A stretch of 64,000 nucleotides of DNA from Cladochytrium replicatum (GCA_025526935.1 JAHLKD010000027.1:372001-436000); one strand, 5' to 3'; shown: positions 21,180 to 31,751, counted from the first letter of the stretch. Notes: a model not told the origin generated them from the letters alone. A program made the numbers and translations.

Positions 21180-23730
21180 AATCTTCGAGCTACAGGGGGC
21201 AATAACTAGGAACTTAGTAGCCTTTTCTACAAATACCATGGCATCGTAAGTGCCAATAGGAGGAAGAGCGGTAACTACATCCATAGTCCAAGTTCCAAAT
21301 GGTGGATCGGACGGAATAGGCTGGAGAAGACCGGCAGGAGCTTGTCGAGCAAGTTTTTGTCGTTGGCATACTTCGCAGGTACGTGTATAGCGTCGAACCC
21401 ATTTTGTAATACCAGGCCAATAGAAGTCACGTAGAATTAGTTCGAGAGTCTCACTGATCCGAAATGGCCAGCCAAGGGAGAATCGTGTCGGTATTCGAGA
21501 ATACGGAATCGAAGAGTATCGGTAGGGACAACAATGAGTCCATCCTTGGTAAGTACAAGATTGTTCTTCTGTGTGAAGTTTGTTTTCTTAAGGAGAGTTT
21601 CCTTCAGTTCGGCATTGTCGGGGGAGCTCCAAGCTTCGACTATGTCATCAATAAGTTTTGGTTTCGGGGGTTGAGGATCAACGGAATCAGAATCGTCAGA
21701 AATTTCGAGTTCGGCGAAATCGACTGGAACAGAAGGTAAGAGCTGTTTGGTTAGTTCAGTTGTGAAACTATCCCCTCCTAACGAGAAGTCGCTCCGGCGA
21801 CTTAAAGCGTCAGCGTTGCCGTTAGAAGTGCCTGGACGATACTGAATTTCGAAACGAAAGTCGGCAAGAAGAGAAGCCCAACGAGCTTGTCGGCGATTGA
21901 GGACACGCTTCGTGGCCAAAATATCGAAGATTGTTATGGTCCGAGCGAACAGTGAATGAGGTGAGTGGAAGTAAAAGAGCGCGGAAATGATCCAAAGAAT
22001 CAACAATCGCTAATAATTCCTTATCGTGCGTATCGTAGTTGGCTTCGGCAGGAGTGAACTGACGAGAATGAAAGCCAGCCAACCGGATGATGAAGACCAT
22101 CGTCATGAAGTTGCGAAACGACACCAGCAAGAGCGAAGTCACTAGTATCGGTATCGACAATGGTCAGCAGAGCGGGATCAAAATGACGGAGAAAGGGAGC
22201 AGAGGTAAAGAGGGCCTTCAGTAGATTAAAAGCATTCTGACAAGGATCGGTCCATTCAAAGGAAACTGATTTGCGAAGGAGCGTAGTGAGCGGGCGAGCA
22301 ACATGAGCGAAGTTTCGAATGAAACGGCGATAATAATTGCAGAATCCAAGGAACGATTGAAGTTGCTTAACTGAGGTAGGTGTAGGCCAGTCGCGAACTG
22401 CGGCAAGTTTGCGATTATCCATTTTAACACCTTGGGCAGAGAACCAGTGGCCAAGGAAGTCAATCTCTTCAACAAAGAAAGAGCATTTCTTCGGATTGAG
22501 AGGGACGGCATGCTTATGCAGAGAAGTAAGAACGGCTCTGACGTGATCAACGTGAGTAAAGAAATCTTCGGAGTAGATCAGGATGTTGTCTAAATAAACA
22601 ACAACGTAGCGGTCGAGGTGATCTTTCAAGATATCGTTCATGAAGTGCTGGAATGCAGCGGGAGCGTTGGTAAGTCCATAGGGAACAACAAGGTACTCGA
22701 ATAACCCAAAACGACAGCGGAAGGCAGTTTTCCACTCATCGCCTTGACGGATGCGAAGAAGATGGTAGGCATTAGGGAGATCAAGCTGTGTGAACCAACG
22801 GGCATAACGCAAACAGATAACCATGTCAGAAAACAACAAAGGTATGGGATACCGATTCTTGATCGTTATTGTATTTAAACGGCGATAGTCAACAGCGGGC
22901 CAAATTCCACCATTCTCTTTCGGAACGAAGAAAATAGGGGCAGCCATCGGAGAAGTCGAGGGTCGAATCCAACCACGGCGGAGAGCATCATCAATATACT
23001 TTCGTAGCTCTTCGTGTTCGTGATCGTTCAAAGTGTAGATGGGAGACAATGGAGGAAGAGGTTTCCCCGGTTCAAGGTCGACAGGGCAATCGTAGGTACG
23101 ATGTAACGGAATTGTAGGATTTGCTGAAAGTTCGTCTTTCGTAGCAAAAACATCAGAGAAGTTGTCGAGAATCAGAGGGACACCACGATCGTCAACAGGA
23201 ACGGTCGTTGAAGCATGGTCCTTCGTAAGAACAATGGTAGCAAAAGAGAGCGGAGACGAATTTAACGGAATTGCATCTCGAACATAAACATCAAGAAGGG
23301 GGTCGTTGAAGAAGTGTTCAAAGAAGAGGGAGTCGAGATCGGAGTCAACAGAAGAAGGAAGAGGTGTGGAAGAAACACAATGCAATTTGCAGAAATCGCC
23401 ATAGAAGAAAATTTGCTTTGTAACCCAGTTGATTTGCGGGTTATGTTCTTCGAGCCAGGCGAGAGGCAGAACGAGATCGTGTTTTGATTCGAAAATGCGG
23501 AAAGTCTTTTTCTCAATGTGAGTACCAAAAGCAAGCATAAGGGGTTCAGTTTCGAACTCAACAGGATAAGCAACATAGGTGCCATCACCAAGTCGAACTT
23601 TGAGAGGAGATTCGGTGGGTTGAGGATTCAAAAGAAGTTTTTCAACGATTCGAGGATGAAGAAGATAATCGGTGCAGCCAGTATCAAGGAAAGCAACAAA
23701 GATTGGTTCGAGAGTTCTCTGAAAACAAGG
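21180..23730 (-). pseudogene. Frameshifted Pol (PR-RT-RNaseH-IN)
   Basis: Protease has the DTG active site (FVAFLDTGCTDYLLHP, about 23690). Reverse transcriptase is mostly intact in 23631-22021, with an FFVPKENGG segment and a YLDNILIYS box in place of YLDD. RNase H (TPAEANYDTHDKELLAIVD) and the HHCC-bearing integrase (LRDFYWPGITKWVRRYTRTC, then TMDVV) lie in other frames, so at least three frameshifts are present (near 22075, 21930 and 21465). Integrase stops after its first catalytic aspartate region because of the deletion into the LTR. Confidence 0.85.
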
Positions 23731-23826
23731 TAACAGTGAAAGTAAAATGTTTCTGGGGATGCAGGGAAAGAATACTGATCTGAATATCTTTGTCCGATTT
23801 GATTTGCACCAGAGAGCCGGACTCGT

Positions 23827-24819
23827 TCAGTGGTGCTTCGCGTTTCCCGACGACAAAGAAGATGCAGCGGTCGTAGTCGTTTGTGAACTACCAGAGGAAT
23901 CACCGTCGCGACGTTTCGGGCGCTTAGGGCATTCGTGGACGAGGTGACCAGATTCGCGGCAGTAGAAGCACTTGCCGGCTTTGCGGAGCTCTTCGCGTTC
24001 GGTAGCGGTAAGTTTTCGGGATTGAGTTTGCATGTTGTCTAAATCCATCGGAGTAGGGCCGGAAGAATAAGAAGATTGAGGATTCTGTCGAGATCTGGAG
24101 TTGGAATTCGTATCGCGAGTTGGTTGTCTGCCCTTGCTATGGTCAAACAAATCTTGATCGATTTCAACAGAACGAGCTTGGTAGTCAGCAAGATTTTTAA
24201 AGTGAGAGCGAGGGAAGGGCATCAGTAATTCGCGAACTTTGTCTTTTAACCCATCTTTGAATAGGCGGTACAGAGCGTCCTCGTTGTATCCAGATTCGGC
24301 GGCGAGTTTCGAGAATTCGGAGAGATATGCAGAAGTCGAGCCAGTCTGGCGGAGAGTTTCAAGCTTTCGCTGGGCATTAAGCTTTCGATTGTCTTCACCA
24401 AAGACTTGCAAGATTTCGTATCGAAGCATGGCCCATGAGAGTCCAAAGCCTGCGTTGCGTCGTTGTTCACAGTAAGAGTAAATCCAACCGCAGGCATTTC
24501 CAATAGTCCAAGCTTTAACCGCAATGATCTTGATTTCGTCCGTAGGGTACCGTAACGGTTCCGCGGCGAACTTGTCGTCGATCTGCGTCAAGAAGAGTCG
24601 AGTCTTGTTTCGATGACCCGAGAAACATTCGGGATCCTTGATCTTGACCTTGGAAGAGGTCACAATCTTGGTGTTTTCAAGTTCAGAGATGCGTTTTTCG
24701 AGTGAGAGAATGTACGCTTCCATAGTTGGCTGAGGTTCTTGGGTAGCATCCGTGACAATTTGTTGCTGAGCGTCCAACGGTGCTCTGGAAGTGTTGCCCA
24801 TGTCCATCGGGGTTGCCAT
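23827..24819 (-). CDS. Retrotransposon Gag with CCHC knuckle
   Basis: An open frame of 330 residues reading from the first ATG after the LTR. Residues ~75-235 form a capsid-like retrotrans_gag region (WTIGNACGWIYS, KLETLRQTGS, LFKDGLKDKVRELL). A CX2CX4HX4C zinc knuckle (CFYCRESGHLVHEC) lies near residue 285, followed by a Ser/Thr-rich tail. It packages element RNA. The downstream protease frame is reached only after a stop codon and a frame change. Confidence 0.85.
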   Translation of the reverse strand: MATPMDMGNTSRAPLDAQQQIVTDATQEPQPTMEAYILSLEKRISELENTKIVTSSKVKIKDPECFSGHRNKTRLFLTQIDDKFAAEPLRYPTDEIKIIAVKAWTIGNACGWIYSYCEQRRNAGFGLSWAMLRYEILQVFGEDNRKLNAQRKLETLRQTGSTSAYLSEFSKLAAESGYNEDALYRLFKDGLKDKVRELLMPFPRSHFKNLADYQARSVEIDQDLFDHSKGRQPTRDTNSNSRSRQNPQSSYSSGPTPMDLDNMQTQSRKLTATEREELRKAGKCFYCRESGHLVHECPKRPKRRDGDSSGSSQTTTTAASSLSSGNAKHH

Positions 24820-24913
24820 GGCAAATCAGGTAAGTTCAGAAGAGTTCGAGAGTAACAAGAGTTCACAGAGGGTCACAAAACCAAACGTTTAGCGGAGGAG
24901 TGCAGAGATCAGG

Positions 24914-24925
24914 AGTTTCTGTTAT
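24914..24925 (-). other. Self-priming-type primer binding site
   Basis: Two bases inside the 5' LTR, the element-sense sequence ATAACAGAAACT is exactly complementary to AGTTTCTGTTAT in the LTR (25038-25027), the predicted first bases of the transcript. It shows no obvious match to a tRNA 3' end. The layout parallels Tf1/sushi elements, which prime reverse transcription from their own 5' RNA end. Confidence 0.6.
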
Positions 24926-24927
24926 GC

Positions 24928-25282
24928 TGAAAGGGATACTCCGCCACGTGGACAGATCGATGCACTCGCGTTTGGGTCGAGATTGTTCAAGGTAAGTTGT
25001 GAAGAAATATCACATAAATTATTGAGATAACAGAAACTTAACAGAATAAGAGGAAACATTCAAACTTATAAAGAACAAGTGGAAAAATTCGGAAGAAAAG
25101 AAGTGGTAACTAATCAAGTAAAACATTCTTAAAATGTTTCTCAAAACAAATATTTCCAAATAAGAAATCATGGCAAAAAGGTAGACAAAGAAGTAAAACA
25201 AGATGTTTCGAATGCTGAAACATTATCCAAAAAAGGTAATAATCAATTTTGTCAGGTGACCCATGTGGACCAAACTCTTACA
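24928..25282 (-). repeat. 5' LTR of the Ty3 element, complete
   Basis: 355 bp, TG...CA ends on the plus strand. In the element's sense it contains a TATAAG box about 32 nt before AGTTTCTGTTAT (complement of 25038-25027), a plausible transcription start. Followed on the outside by GGTGG. Confidence 0.8.
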
Positions 25283-25347
25283 GGTGGTTTACTGAGGTGG
25301 CTTACTGAGGTGGCTTACTGAGTTGGATTACTGAGTTGGCTTACTGA
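25283..25347 (+). repeat. 13-bp minisatellite, five copies
   Basis: Five tandem units of the type GGTGGCTTACTGA with single-base variants (GGTGG or GTTGG heads). The first unit begins with the target duplication of the Ty3 element, so the retrotransposon sits exactly at the repeat edge. Confidence 0.8.
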
Positions 25348-25569
25348 TTGATCTCATGGATGACCACGCAAGTAGGAACAAAGATTCATTGTCTGATTGA
25401 AGTACTGTTTAGTAATCATGGTAATACTTTTTCCTAAAACAATGTGCTCGTGCCATATAACCCTTTATGGGAATTTCTAAATGCAGTAATGAATTTGCTG
25501 TGCATTTGACTGCGCATGGATCTTGGCTGATCCGATTGCACTCCACCAAGCAACAGAACTTATTTACCA

Positions 25570-27700
25570 CCATCTCCTTCCCCTTCTTTGGCTGCACTCT
25601 TCTACTTGTCCCCAACATACACAATTTTTTCAGAAGAGTTTCCCAATTTTTTCCCATATGGTACTGGCAGACCTTCATCTGGAAGAATCACTCAGCAGTG
25701 GAAATCTCAAATAATGGATTCTGACAACACAGCTCTTCGTCGCTCCCACTTACTGCCTTTTGACATGTTTGGAAATTATCAGTCACAGTGCATTAACCAC
25801 CAATTTTTTGTTGTATCACGAGCACCTCAATATTGACCTCTTCTAACTGAAGTAGGAAACATCTGTGATGATCATATTTCTCATGTGTGGATCTCATCTT
25901 TAGAAGAAAGCATCATCATGGAGACCCAACTTACCAGCAGGTTACAGAGGCAATCAAATTTGAAGCACGTGCTGTACCTGGAAGTCCCCACGAAAGAGAC
26001 TAAAACAGACAATTAGCTAGAGCCACAGTTCTAGCAAGAGGCATGCCGTCATTGTTCATGACTGTCAATTTGATGATTTAAAGCACCCTATCTTCACAGC
26101 TATGAGCGGGATACAAGTAAAAATAGATGCAGAAGGGAAGTGTTATGTACCAATCGATGAAAGAAAATCTACCAGTGTTAGGGTTAGTTGCTGTTCAGAT
26201 GGAGTATTTCAATCAATTGGAGCTTTATTCATTGGTGTTCTTGGATAAGATCTCAGACACAATCACCCAGTTCAAGGAGGAGGAATATTTGGATATATAG
26301 AAGATGTTATGTGGCAGACACATTCTCAAGCACGTGGTGGAATCCATATTCATGCACTGCTATAGATTGCTGCTTTCCCTGACCCAAAGACGCTACTGAA
26401 CAAATGTTTAACAGATTCAAATTACAAATCTCGAGTTGAAAAATAGACTGACGTTGCATACAATCTCATCCAAAAACCTGGAACTCTGTTGAACATTTCC
26501 ACAGTCGTCAACCACATACTGTGGATTTCATACAATCTCCTCAGATACTCACAGATCCAGATTACAATGCGAACATTCAAAAGTTCTTGGATAACAAAAG
26601 ATTGCATGGTAAGTTTGTAACGTTCTCACACCTTAAAACAGTAGAATCTCATGATCAATAGACACATTCCCATACAAGAACATGTTTAAAGAAATTATCT
26701 GCAAGTTAGAGCAAAGTTACCGACCGATCTCAAATTACGATGTTACAGAATCGGAGCACTGGCCAATACAAGCACAAACAACAGTAGAATTCTATCCAAA
26801 CGAGAACTCGCCAACGGAAGCTCAAATTCTCATTCAGAGAAACAATCCATGGACAGTTGAATCAAACTATATTATTACAAAATGAATTTAATTGCAACAT
26901 GGCAGCACGACTCACCAACGGAGGAGCAAGTGGATTGGTATATACACAGCTGCTCAAATCCACTCATATATGTTGATCATCATCATTTAGGTTATGACTT
27001 TGCATACTGTAAATTACTTGTGTCTTCATGAGGATGCCGATCCATTATTGTCGACCTCACTGCAGCAAAGAATCAACAACCTACAAATGAGAGATCCAAG
27101 CACAACAACACGACCACATGAACGAGGAGCAAAATTGCAAAAACAGGACTTTATGGAATAACAACTCACCAACAGCTTGTGTTGACACATCCACAGTCGC
27201 ATAACTCTTCACAAATACCCAACCTTTCAAACAACGATTGAGACGTCAATAATACATCACAGATCATATTCTAAATACATCAACACATTCTGGCCAGAAC
27301 ACAAACAAGCACAATTTCAATGACGATGCTCACTGGCTTCGACATAATACTCAAACAAATGATCTTCTGGACGACATTGATCGAGGCGAGGACCCTCAGT
27401 ATATCATTTATCCAAAATTGAACATACAGCATCAGTAGTTCTTCTGCACCGTAGCAAATCAAAAGGAATCCCATATCCACTTAAACATCCAAAAGCCATT
27501 GAATTCCAGAAAAAACTCCTTGATATACACCTTACACCGCTTTTCATGGATCCATGTATCCCTGAGCCTGAGTGTGACATGCAATAGCCCTTTATCCAAA
27601 TGTCCAGTACTGCCCACTGTTTTTTTCGAAATTCATAGTAACGCTCTTCACATCATGGACAACACCAAGCAAATTGAAACCTCCACAGCAATCCTGGAGT
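25570..27700 (+). mobile_element. Degenerate Helitron Rep/helicase relic
   Basis: Fragments in several frames, broken by stops, resemble the Helitron helicase-like (Rep) region: EEFPNFFPYGTGRPSSG near 25640, an ARGMPSLFMTVN segment near 26030, and GGIFGYIEDVMWQ then QARGGIHIHALL near 26290-26360, where the HIH corresponds to the two-histidine motif of the rolling-circle initiator. The remainder to about 27700 is AT-rich and closed in all frames. No intact termini (5' TC, 3' CTRR hairpin) were found by eye. Orientation plus; clearly inactive. Confidence 0.6.
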
Positions 27701-27823
27701 AAGAATTGCAATGCGCTCACCAAAATGAAACGTCCGTTGTTGTTGAAAAACGATAAGAATAAAAACAGTTCAGTATGAAAAACAAAAACAAGTCTAACAG
27801 AAGTGAAAAGGTACATGAATGAA

Positions 27824-28441
27824 TCAATGTGGCGGCATTGGAGGCATCGCCGTTTTCGGGACAAGTCTTGTGTGTGGGTTAACATGCGATGTTGGCGGAG
27901 GTGTAAGGAGTGTGGAGGCTCTCTTGATGGGAGACGGTGCTAGTGAAAGCATGGCAGTGAATTTGGGTGGGAGTGTTGCTCGTCGTTGTGGAACAGCAGT
28001 CTTGGCGAGCGAAAGTATGGCTGCCGGTTCCGGATCCGGCGTTGATACAGGCGATATCTGAACCACAGGCGCACCAAAGAGTCCGTTCTCCACGAGCTCA
28101 AAGTGCTCGACGACAACAACGGGAAGGTCGCGATCGACTTTCGGCGCCACAAACTTGATAATCTTCCTCCGCTTGCCGTTCTCTTCGACCTCCATCTCGC
28201 TCGCTCTGGCTTCAAGAGGCCTCTGCTCCTCCTGCAGCCGTAATGCGTCCTCATCATCGTTGTTGCCGTCTAGAAGCAATCGATCGTTTTCTAGCTGTTT
28301 GGTCAGAGCATCCCAAAGGGCCTCGCTGTGACCTCCGGGGACGGGGCCGGCTTCCTTGGTCTGCACCCAGCCGATGGGCGGCGAGCCAGGCGGTGACAGC
28401 AAAAAGTTCTTTTCGAAGGGTGGAACTTGCAGGTAATCCAT
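27824..28441 (-). CDS. Calcipressin-like, lacks N-terminal domain
   Basis: 205 residues from the first ATG; the open frame runs slightly further upstream (to about 28468) without another ATG. The start carries the calcipressin (RCAN) signature: YLQVPP, then NFLLSPPGSPPIGW, the FxISPPxSPPxGW calcineurin-contact motif, and later LPVVVVEHFE, matching the C-terminal PSVVVHVCE-type strand. Calcipressins bind and tune the phosphatase calcineurin. The N-terminal RRM-like domain is absent: only ~230 bp separate this frame from the divergent phosphodiesterase start, and none of it codes for one. A Ser/Pro-rich tail completes the protein. Either a genuinely short form or a 5'-truncated gene; no internal stop argues for recent or continuing use. 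Confidence 0.65.
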   Translation of the reverse strand: MDYLQVPPFEKNFLLSPPGSPPIGWVQTKEAGPVPGGHSEALWDALTKQLENDRLLLDGNNDDEDALRLQEEQRPLEARASEMEVEENGKRRKIIKFVAPKVDRDLPVVVVEHFELVENGLFGAPVVQISPVSTPDPEPAAILSLAKTAVPQRRATLPPKFTAMLSLAPSPIKRASTLLTPPPTSHVNPHTRLVPKTAMPPMPPH

Positions 28442-28673
28442 GTGCAAGGACGATCGGACACGTGACACAAACTTTGGCTGGACAAAGGTAACAGGGGAGC
28501 CAGGGGAGAGATCAGAGCATACTGCACGGACGGATCACAGAGAGTCGTACCTACACACTGGCTCACGCCTCAACAGTCATTTTCAAAAGTGATATGATTT
28601 TTAACGCTCATCACAATCCCCAAACAATAAAACGATTGTTATTGCTTCCCATCCGTCGGTTAGCAGCTGAGAT

Positions 28674-31517
28674 ATGAGCACTGGAGTGTCAATTTCGGAA
28701 CATCGTGGAAGACCAGGGCAGCGAGAGACACAGGCTTCACACACTTTAAACCAATTGCCAAACATCCCACTGTATAATAACCACTCCAATCAACCATCGT
28801 CGACACCATCCTGGAGATCAAAGAAAGCTCCTTCATCTTGGTTCAAAGTATCCACGACAAATTTGGACGATTCTGAAATGGCCTCCCGTGGGAAGCAGAG
28901 GAATAGAAGCAAATCGAATGAGTCCAAAAACAGCGCTTTCGCACTTCATCAGGCTCAACGGAGCTCAACTGCAGCACTTTCAGCCGTAAGTATATCGCAG
29001 ATATACCGCACAAGGGACATTGGGAGTGCAAACACTGGTGAGGGCAGAGTTATGAGATCGGCAATGGAGCTTAGCACGAGTTCAAACCTGGGATTTGGGG
29101 GTCCTCATACGTTTTCAGGAAGACCATCGAGGCCACAATCTGAGAACGGGTCGCTTCTTTCCAGGACAATTCGAGAGAGGATGCGGGAAATGGGAAATCC
29201 TCTGCGTGGGCCAGTTTTGACGCAAATGGCTGTACACTACATCTACTTTGCAGTGCTGATGGCATTGGCATATGCGCTTGGGTGGGCTCCAAATATTCGT
29301 GTCTACTCCTCTATTCTGTGGGCGAACATGTCGTTCTTCTCGATTCAGATATCCCGACTGTACCTTGAAGCGAATCCAATGAGCCTGGCACCATTTTACA
29401 TATCATTTTTTCCCTTTGGATTCCTCATTATTATATCGAGAGAAGCCCATATTATCGTGATGGTGATGTGGTACGTTTCCATCCTGGTGATCTTCTTGCA
29501 ACTGGGCCACCATGAGCTCCAAAGACACATCTTCATCTATTCCATTCTGTTCCTGGGACTATACTGCGCTTGTGTAGTCTTCATGCTGTACTTCTATGGA
29601 TCGACAAACAATTTCTTCTCTGGAGTTGAACTCTCCCCTCCGATAAGGTTCGACCAGGAAATAGTCTTTGTCGTTGGTTGCGCGGCGGTCATGGGGGCCA
29701 TTTTCCAGCTCGAGCACTTTGTTAAACTCAACGCCATCACACTTCTTGATCGGGAAAGCTACATGAATCAACTATACGTCGCCAACATCGATCTGAGACG
29801 TCAACTTCGTAAAGCCAAAAGCGACAAGGAGGTAGACCTTGAAGCCCCACTATCGCGCGCACAGGAGATCCTTAAGGACGTCAAATCTAGTCCTGAAATA
29901 GATGAGTTGTCAGCTAAAGAGCTTGAGATGATCGTTGAAATTCTCGCATCGGATCAGCTCTACAGCGTCAACCTGCGGGAACAACCTGCGGACGCGGATG
30001 TTCAAGATTGGCTGAGCAACATGTTGATGAATCAGGAACACAAGTTCCCTACTCTACCTGGGTCGATCAAAACGTCCGGCTCGCTCAGTTCTATGGATTC
30101 AACTGCCGTCGTAACAGCTTCGAACACAGCAGCAAACTCGGGAATCAGCACCCCATGGATCAAAAAGAATGGCTTTCTCACATCGGACGAGACTGCCATA
30201 TTCACACTTCTCGACAACGTTGAGGATATACAGTTTGACATTTTCGAGTTGGACAGAATGTCAAATCACAGACCACTCCACTACATATCCTGGTATCTCT
30301 TCCGTAAACACGACCTTTTCGAAAAGTTCAAGATCCCTGAGGCTAAGTTTCGGCATTGGATCACAAAGGTGGAGCAAGGGTACAAACCAACCAACCCATA
30401 TCACAACAGCGTCCACGCAGCAGACGTGACCCATTCAATGCACTTCTACGTCACTCGCCCGCGGCTCTGGGACCGCCTAAGCAGTGAGGAACGCCTCGCG
30501 ACTCTCATCGCGCCAATCATCCACGATTACATGCACCCAGGCGTCAACAACGCCTTCCTTATCTCAACAATGAACCCCCTCTCTCTCCGCTACAACGACC
30601 AGTCCGTCCTCGAGCACTTCCATTGCGCCTCGGTGTTCGAGCTCATGTCCCGCGAAGAGTACAACATCCTCGCATCGATGACCCCAGATTGTCGAAAGCA
30701 GGTGCGCGATCTGGTCATATCCATGGTGCTAGCCACGGACATGGCGATGCATTTCGAGTGGATCGGAAAGTTTAAGAACAAGTTGAACGGGCCGGGTTTC
30801 AATTTCGATATCCGAGCGGATCGGAAGCTGGTCTTGAACATGGCGATCAAGTGCTCGGACGTGAACAACCCTGCGAAACGGCTGGATCAGTGCAAGAAGT
30901 GGACAGAGCTGATCATGGAAGAGTTTTTTGCCCAGGGCGATGAGGAGAGGAGGAGGGGCGTGCCGGTGTCGATGTTTATGAACCGAGAGACAACGGATAT
31001 TCCAAAGTGCCAAATCGTGAGTTTTTTTCCCCACCAGAATGTATTGTCTGGTTTGAGTTACCTGACCGTCGCGAACATTCAGGGATTCATCGAGTTCATC
31101 GTTCAGCCACTCTTCGAGGCATGGTCTGGCTTCATGCAGGAAGATGCAGCGATCGTCATGGCAAACATCCAAAATAACAAACAGTACTGGAAGACTAAGG
31201 CAGAACGACAAGTGTCTGTAGTCGTGCCACCAACGATATCAAGAGCAATGAAAAACACGACGAGCGAATCAGCAGCAGAGGAAGTCGCCACAGTCAATAC
31301 CAAACTGAGTTCACAACAAAACCGTGCCGCCCCAAGTTCCGGCTCGAGAGCTATATCACTAGCATCAGAACTGGACCAGAGTAAACCTGAGCTTCCGCCG
31401 TCTCAATTCGATCGACCACCAGGACAAAAGCCAGTCGTGGATGTTCCTTCTGGGCCATCCCTGCTGGCAACGTCACTGTCCGTGGCGACCACACCAGGGA
31501 TAAGGAATCAAAGATGA
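28674..31517 (+). CDS. Membrane 3',5'-cyclic nucleotide phosphodiesterase
   Basis: Two exons, 28674-31016 and 31083-31517, about 925 residues. The 66-nt intron (31017-31082) is in frame and easy to miss: removing it joins PKCQI to GFIEFIVQPLFEAW, the normal family sequence. Residues ~180-365 hold roughly six hydrophobic segments, so the enzyme is polytopic. The class I catalytic domain (about 515-800) has the metal-binding signature HNSVHAADVTHS, then HDYMHPGVNN and KCSDVNNPAKR, with the glutamine and phenylalanine of the nucleotide pocket in CQI...GFIEF. Hydrolyses cAMP and/or cGMP; specificity cannot be read here. The Ser/Pro-rich ends are probably disordered. GC-rich coding sequence stands out from the surrounding relic DNA. 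Confidence 0.93.
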   Translation: MSTGVSISEHRGRPGQRETQASHTLNQLPNIPLYNNHSNQPSSTPSWRSKKAPSSWFKVSTTNLDDSEMASRGKQRNRSKSNESKNSAFALHQAQRSSTAALSAVSISQIYRTRDIGSANTGEGRVMRSAMELSTSSNLGFGGPHTFSGRPSRPQSENGSLLSRTIRERMREMGNPLRGPVLTQMAVHYIYFAVLMALAYALGWAPNIRVYSSILWANMSFFSIQISRLYLEANPMSLAPFYISFFPFGFLIIISREAHIIVMVMWYVSILVIFLQLGHHELQRHIFIYSILFLGLYCACVVFMLYFYGSTNNFFSGVELSPPIRFDQEIVFVVGCAAVMGAIFQLEHFVKLNAITLLDRESYMNQLYVANIDLRRQLRKAKSDKEVDLEAPLSRAQEILKDVKSSPEIDELSAKELEMIVEILASDQLYSVNLREQPADADVQDWLSNMLMNQEHKFPTLPGSIKTSGSLSSMDSTAVVTASNTAANSGISTPWIKKNGFLTSDETAIFTLLDNVEDIQFDIFELDRMSNHRPLHYISWYLFRKHDLFEKFKIPEAKFRHWITKVEQGYKPTNPYHNSVHAADVTHSMHFYVTRPRLWDRLSSEERLATLIAPIIHDYMHPGVNNAFLISTMNPLSLRYNDQSVLEHFHCASVFELMSREEYNILASMTPDCRKQVRDLVISMVLATDMAMHFEWIGKFKNKLNGPGFNFDIRADRKLVLNMAIKCSDVNNPAKRLDQCKKWTELIMEEFFAQGDEERRRGVPVSMFMNRETTDIPKCQIVSFFPHQNVLSGLSYLTVANIQGFIEFIVQPLFEAWSGFMQEDAAIVMANIQNNKQYWKTKAERQVSVVVPPTISRAMKNTTSESAAEEVATVNTKLSSQQNRAAPSSGSRAISLASELDQSKPELPPSQFDRPPGQKPVVDVPSGPSLLATSLSVATTPGIRNQR

Positions 31518-31751
31518 AACTTCACTGGTTTTGTTTTCGTGATTAATTTGTTTCTGGATACGTTCTTTTGCGGGTTTCCCTTGCTACATTTCATAGACAT
31601 CACAATTGCTGGAGACCGCAATTTGTTCTCTGAACTAGTTTTTGTATGAATGACGGTCAAGGTGATGTAACTGTATTATGGCACCCGCTGGTGTGGATCG
31701 ACTGCGAGGTAATCGTGCTTCGCTGAACATAATCTACAGTAACAAGCATAA

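Larger units (their letters stand above)
21005..25282 (-). mobile_element. Ty3/gypsy LTR retrotransposon, defective
   Basis: Coding strand is minus. Order from 25282 downward: 5' LTR (25282-24928), self-priming-type PBS, gag with zinc knuckle, aspartic protease, reverse transcriptase, RNase H, integrase N-terminus and catalytic start, then a truncated 3' LTR (21160-21005). The element is bounded by GGTGG on both sides (21000-21004 and 25283-25287). Protease-RT-RNaseH-integrase order defines Ty3/gypsy, and the PBS type suggests the Tf1/sushi group. Several frameshifts and a deletion from the integrase core into the 3' LTR make it non-autonomous. Confidence 0.88.

Noticed and set aside
31017-31082. 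22-residue insertion in the phosphodiesterase catalytic domain
   Set aside because: GTGAGT...CAG borders and the family alignment show it to be an intron that happens to be in frame.
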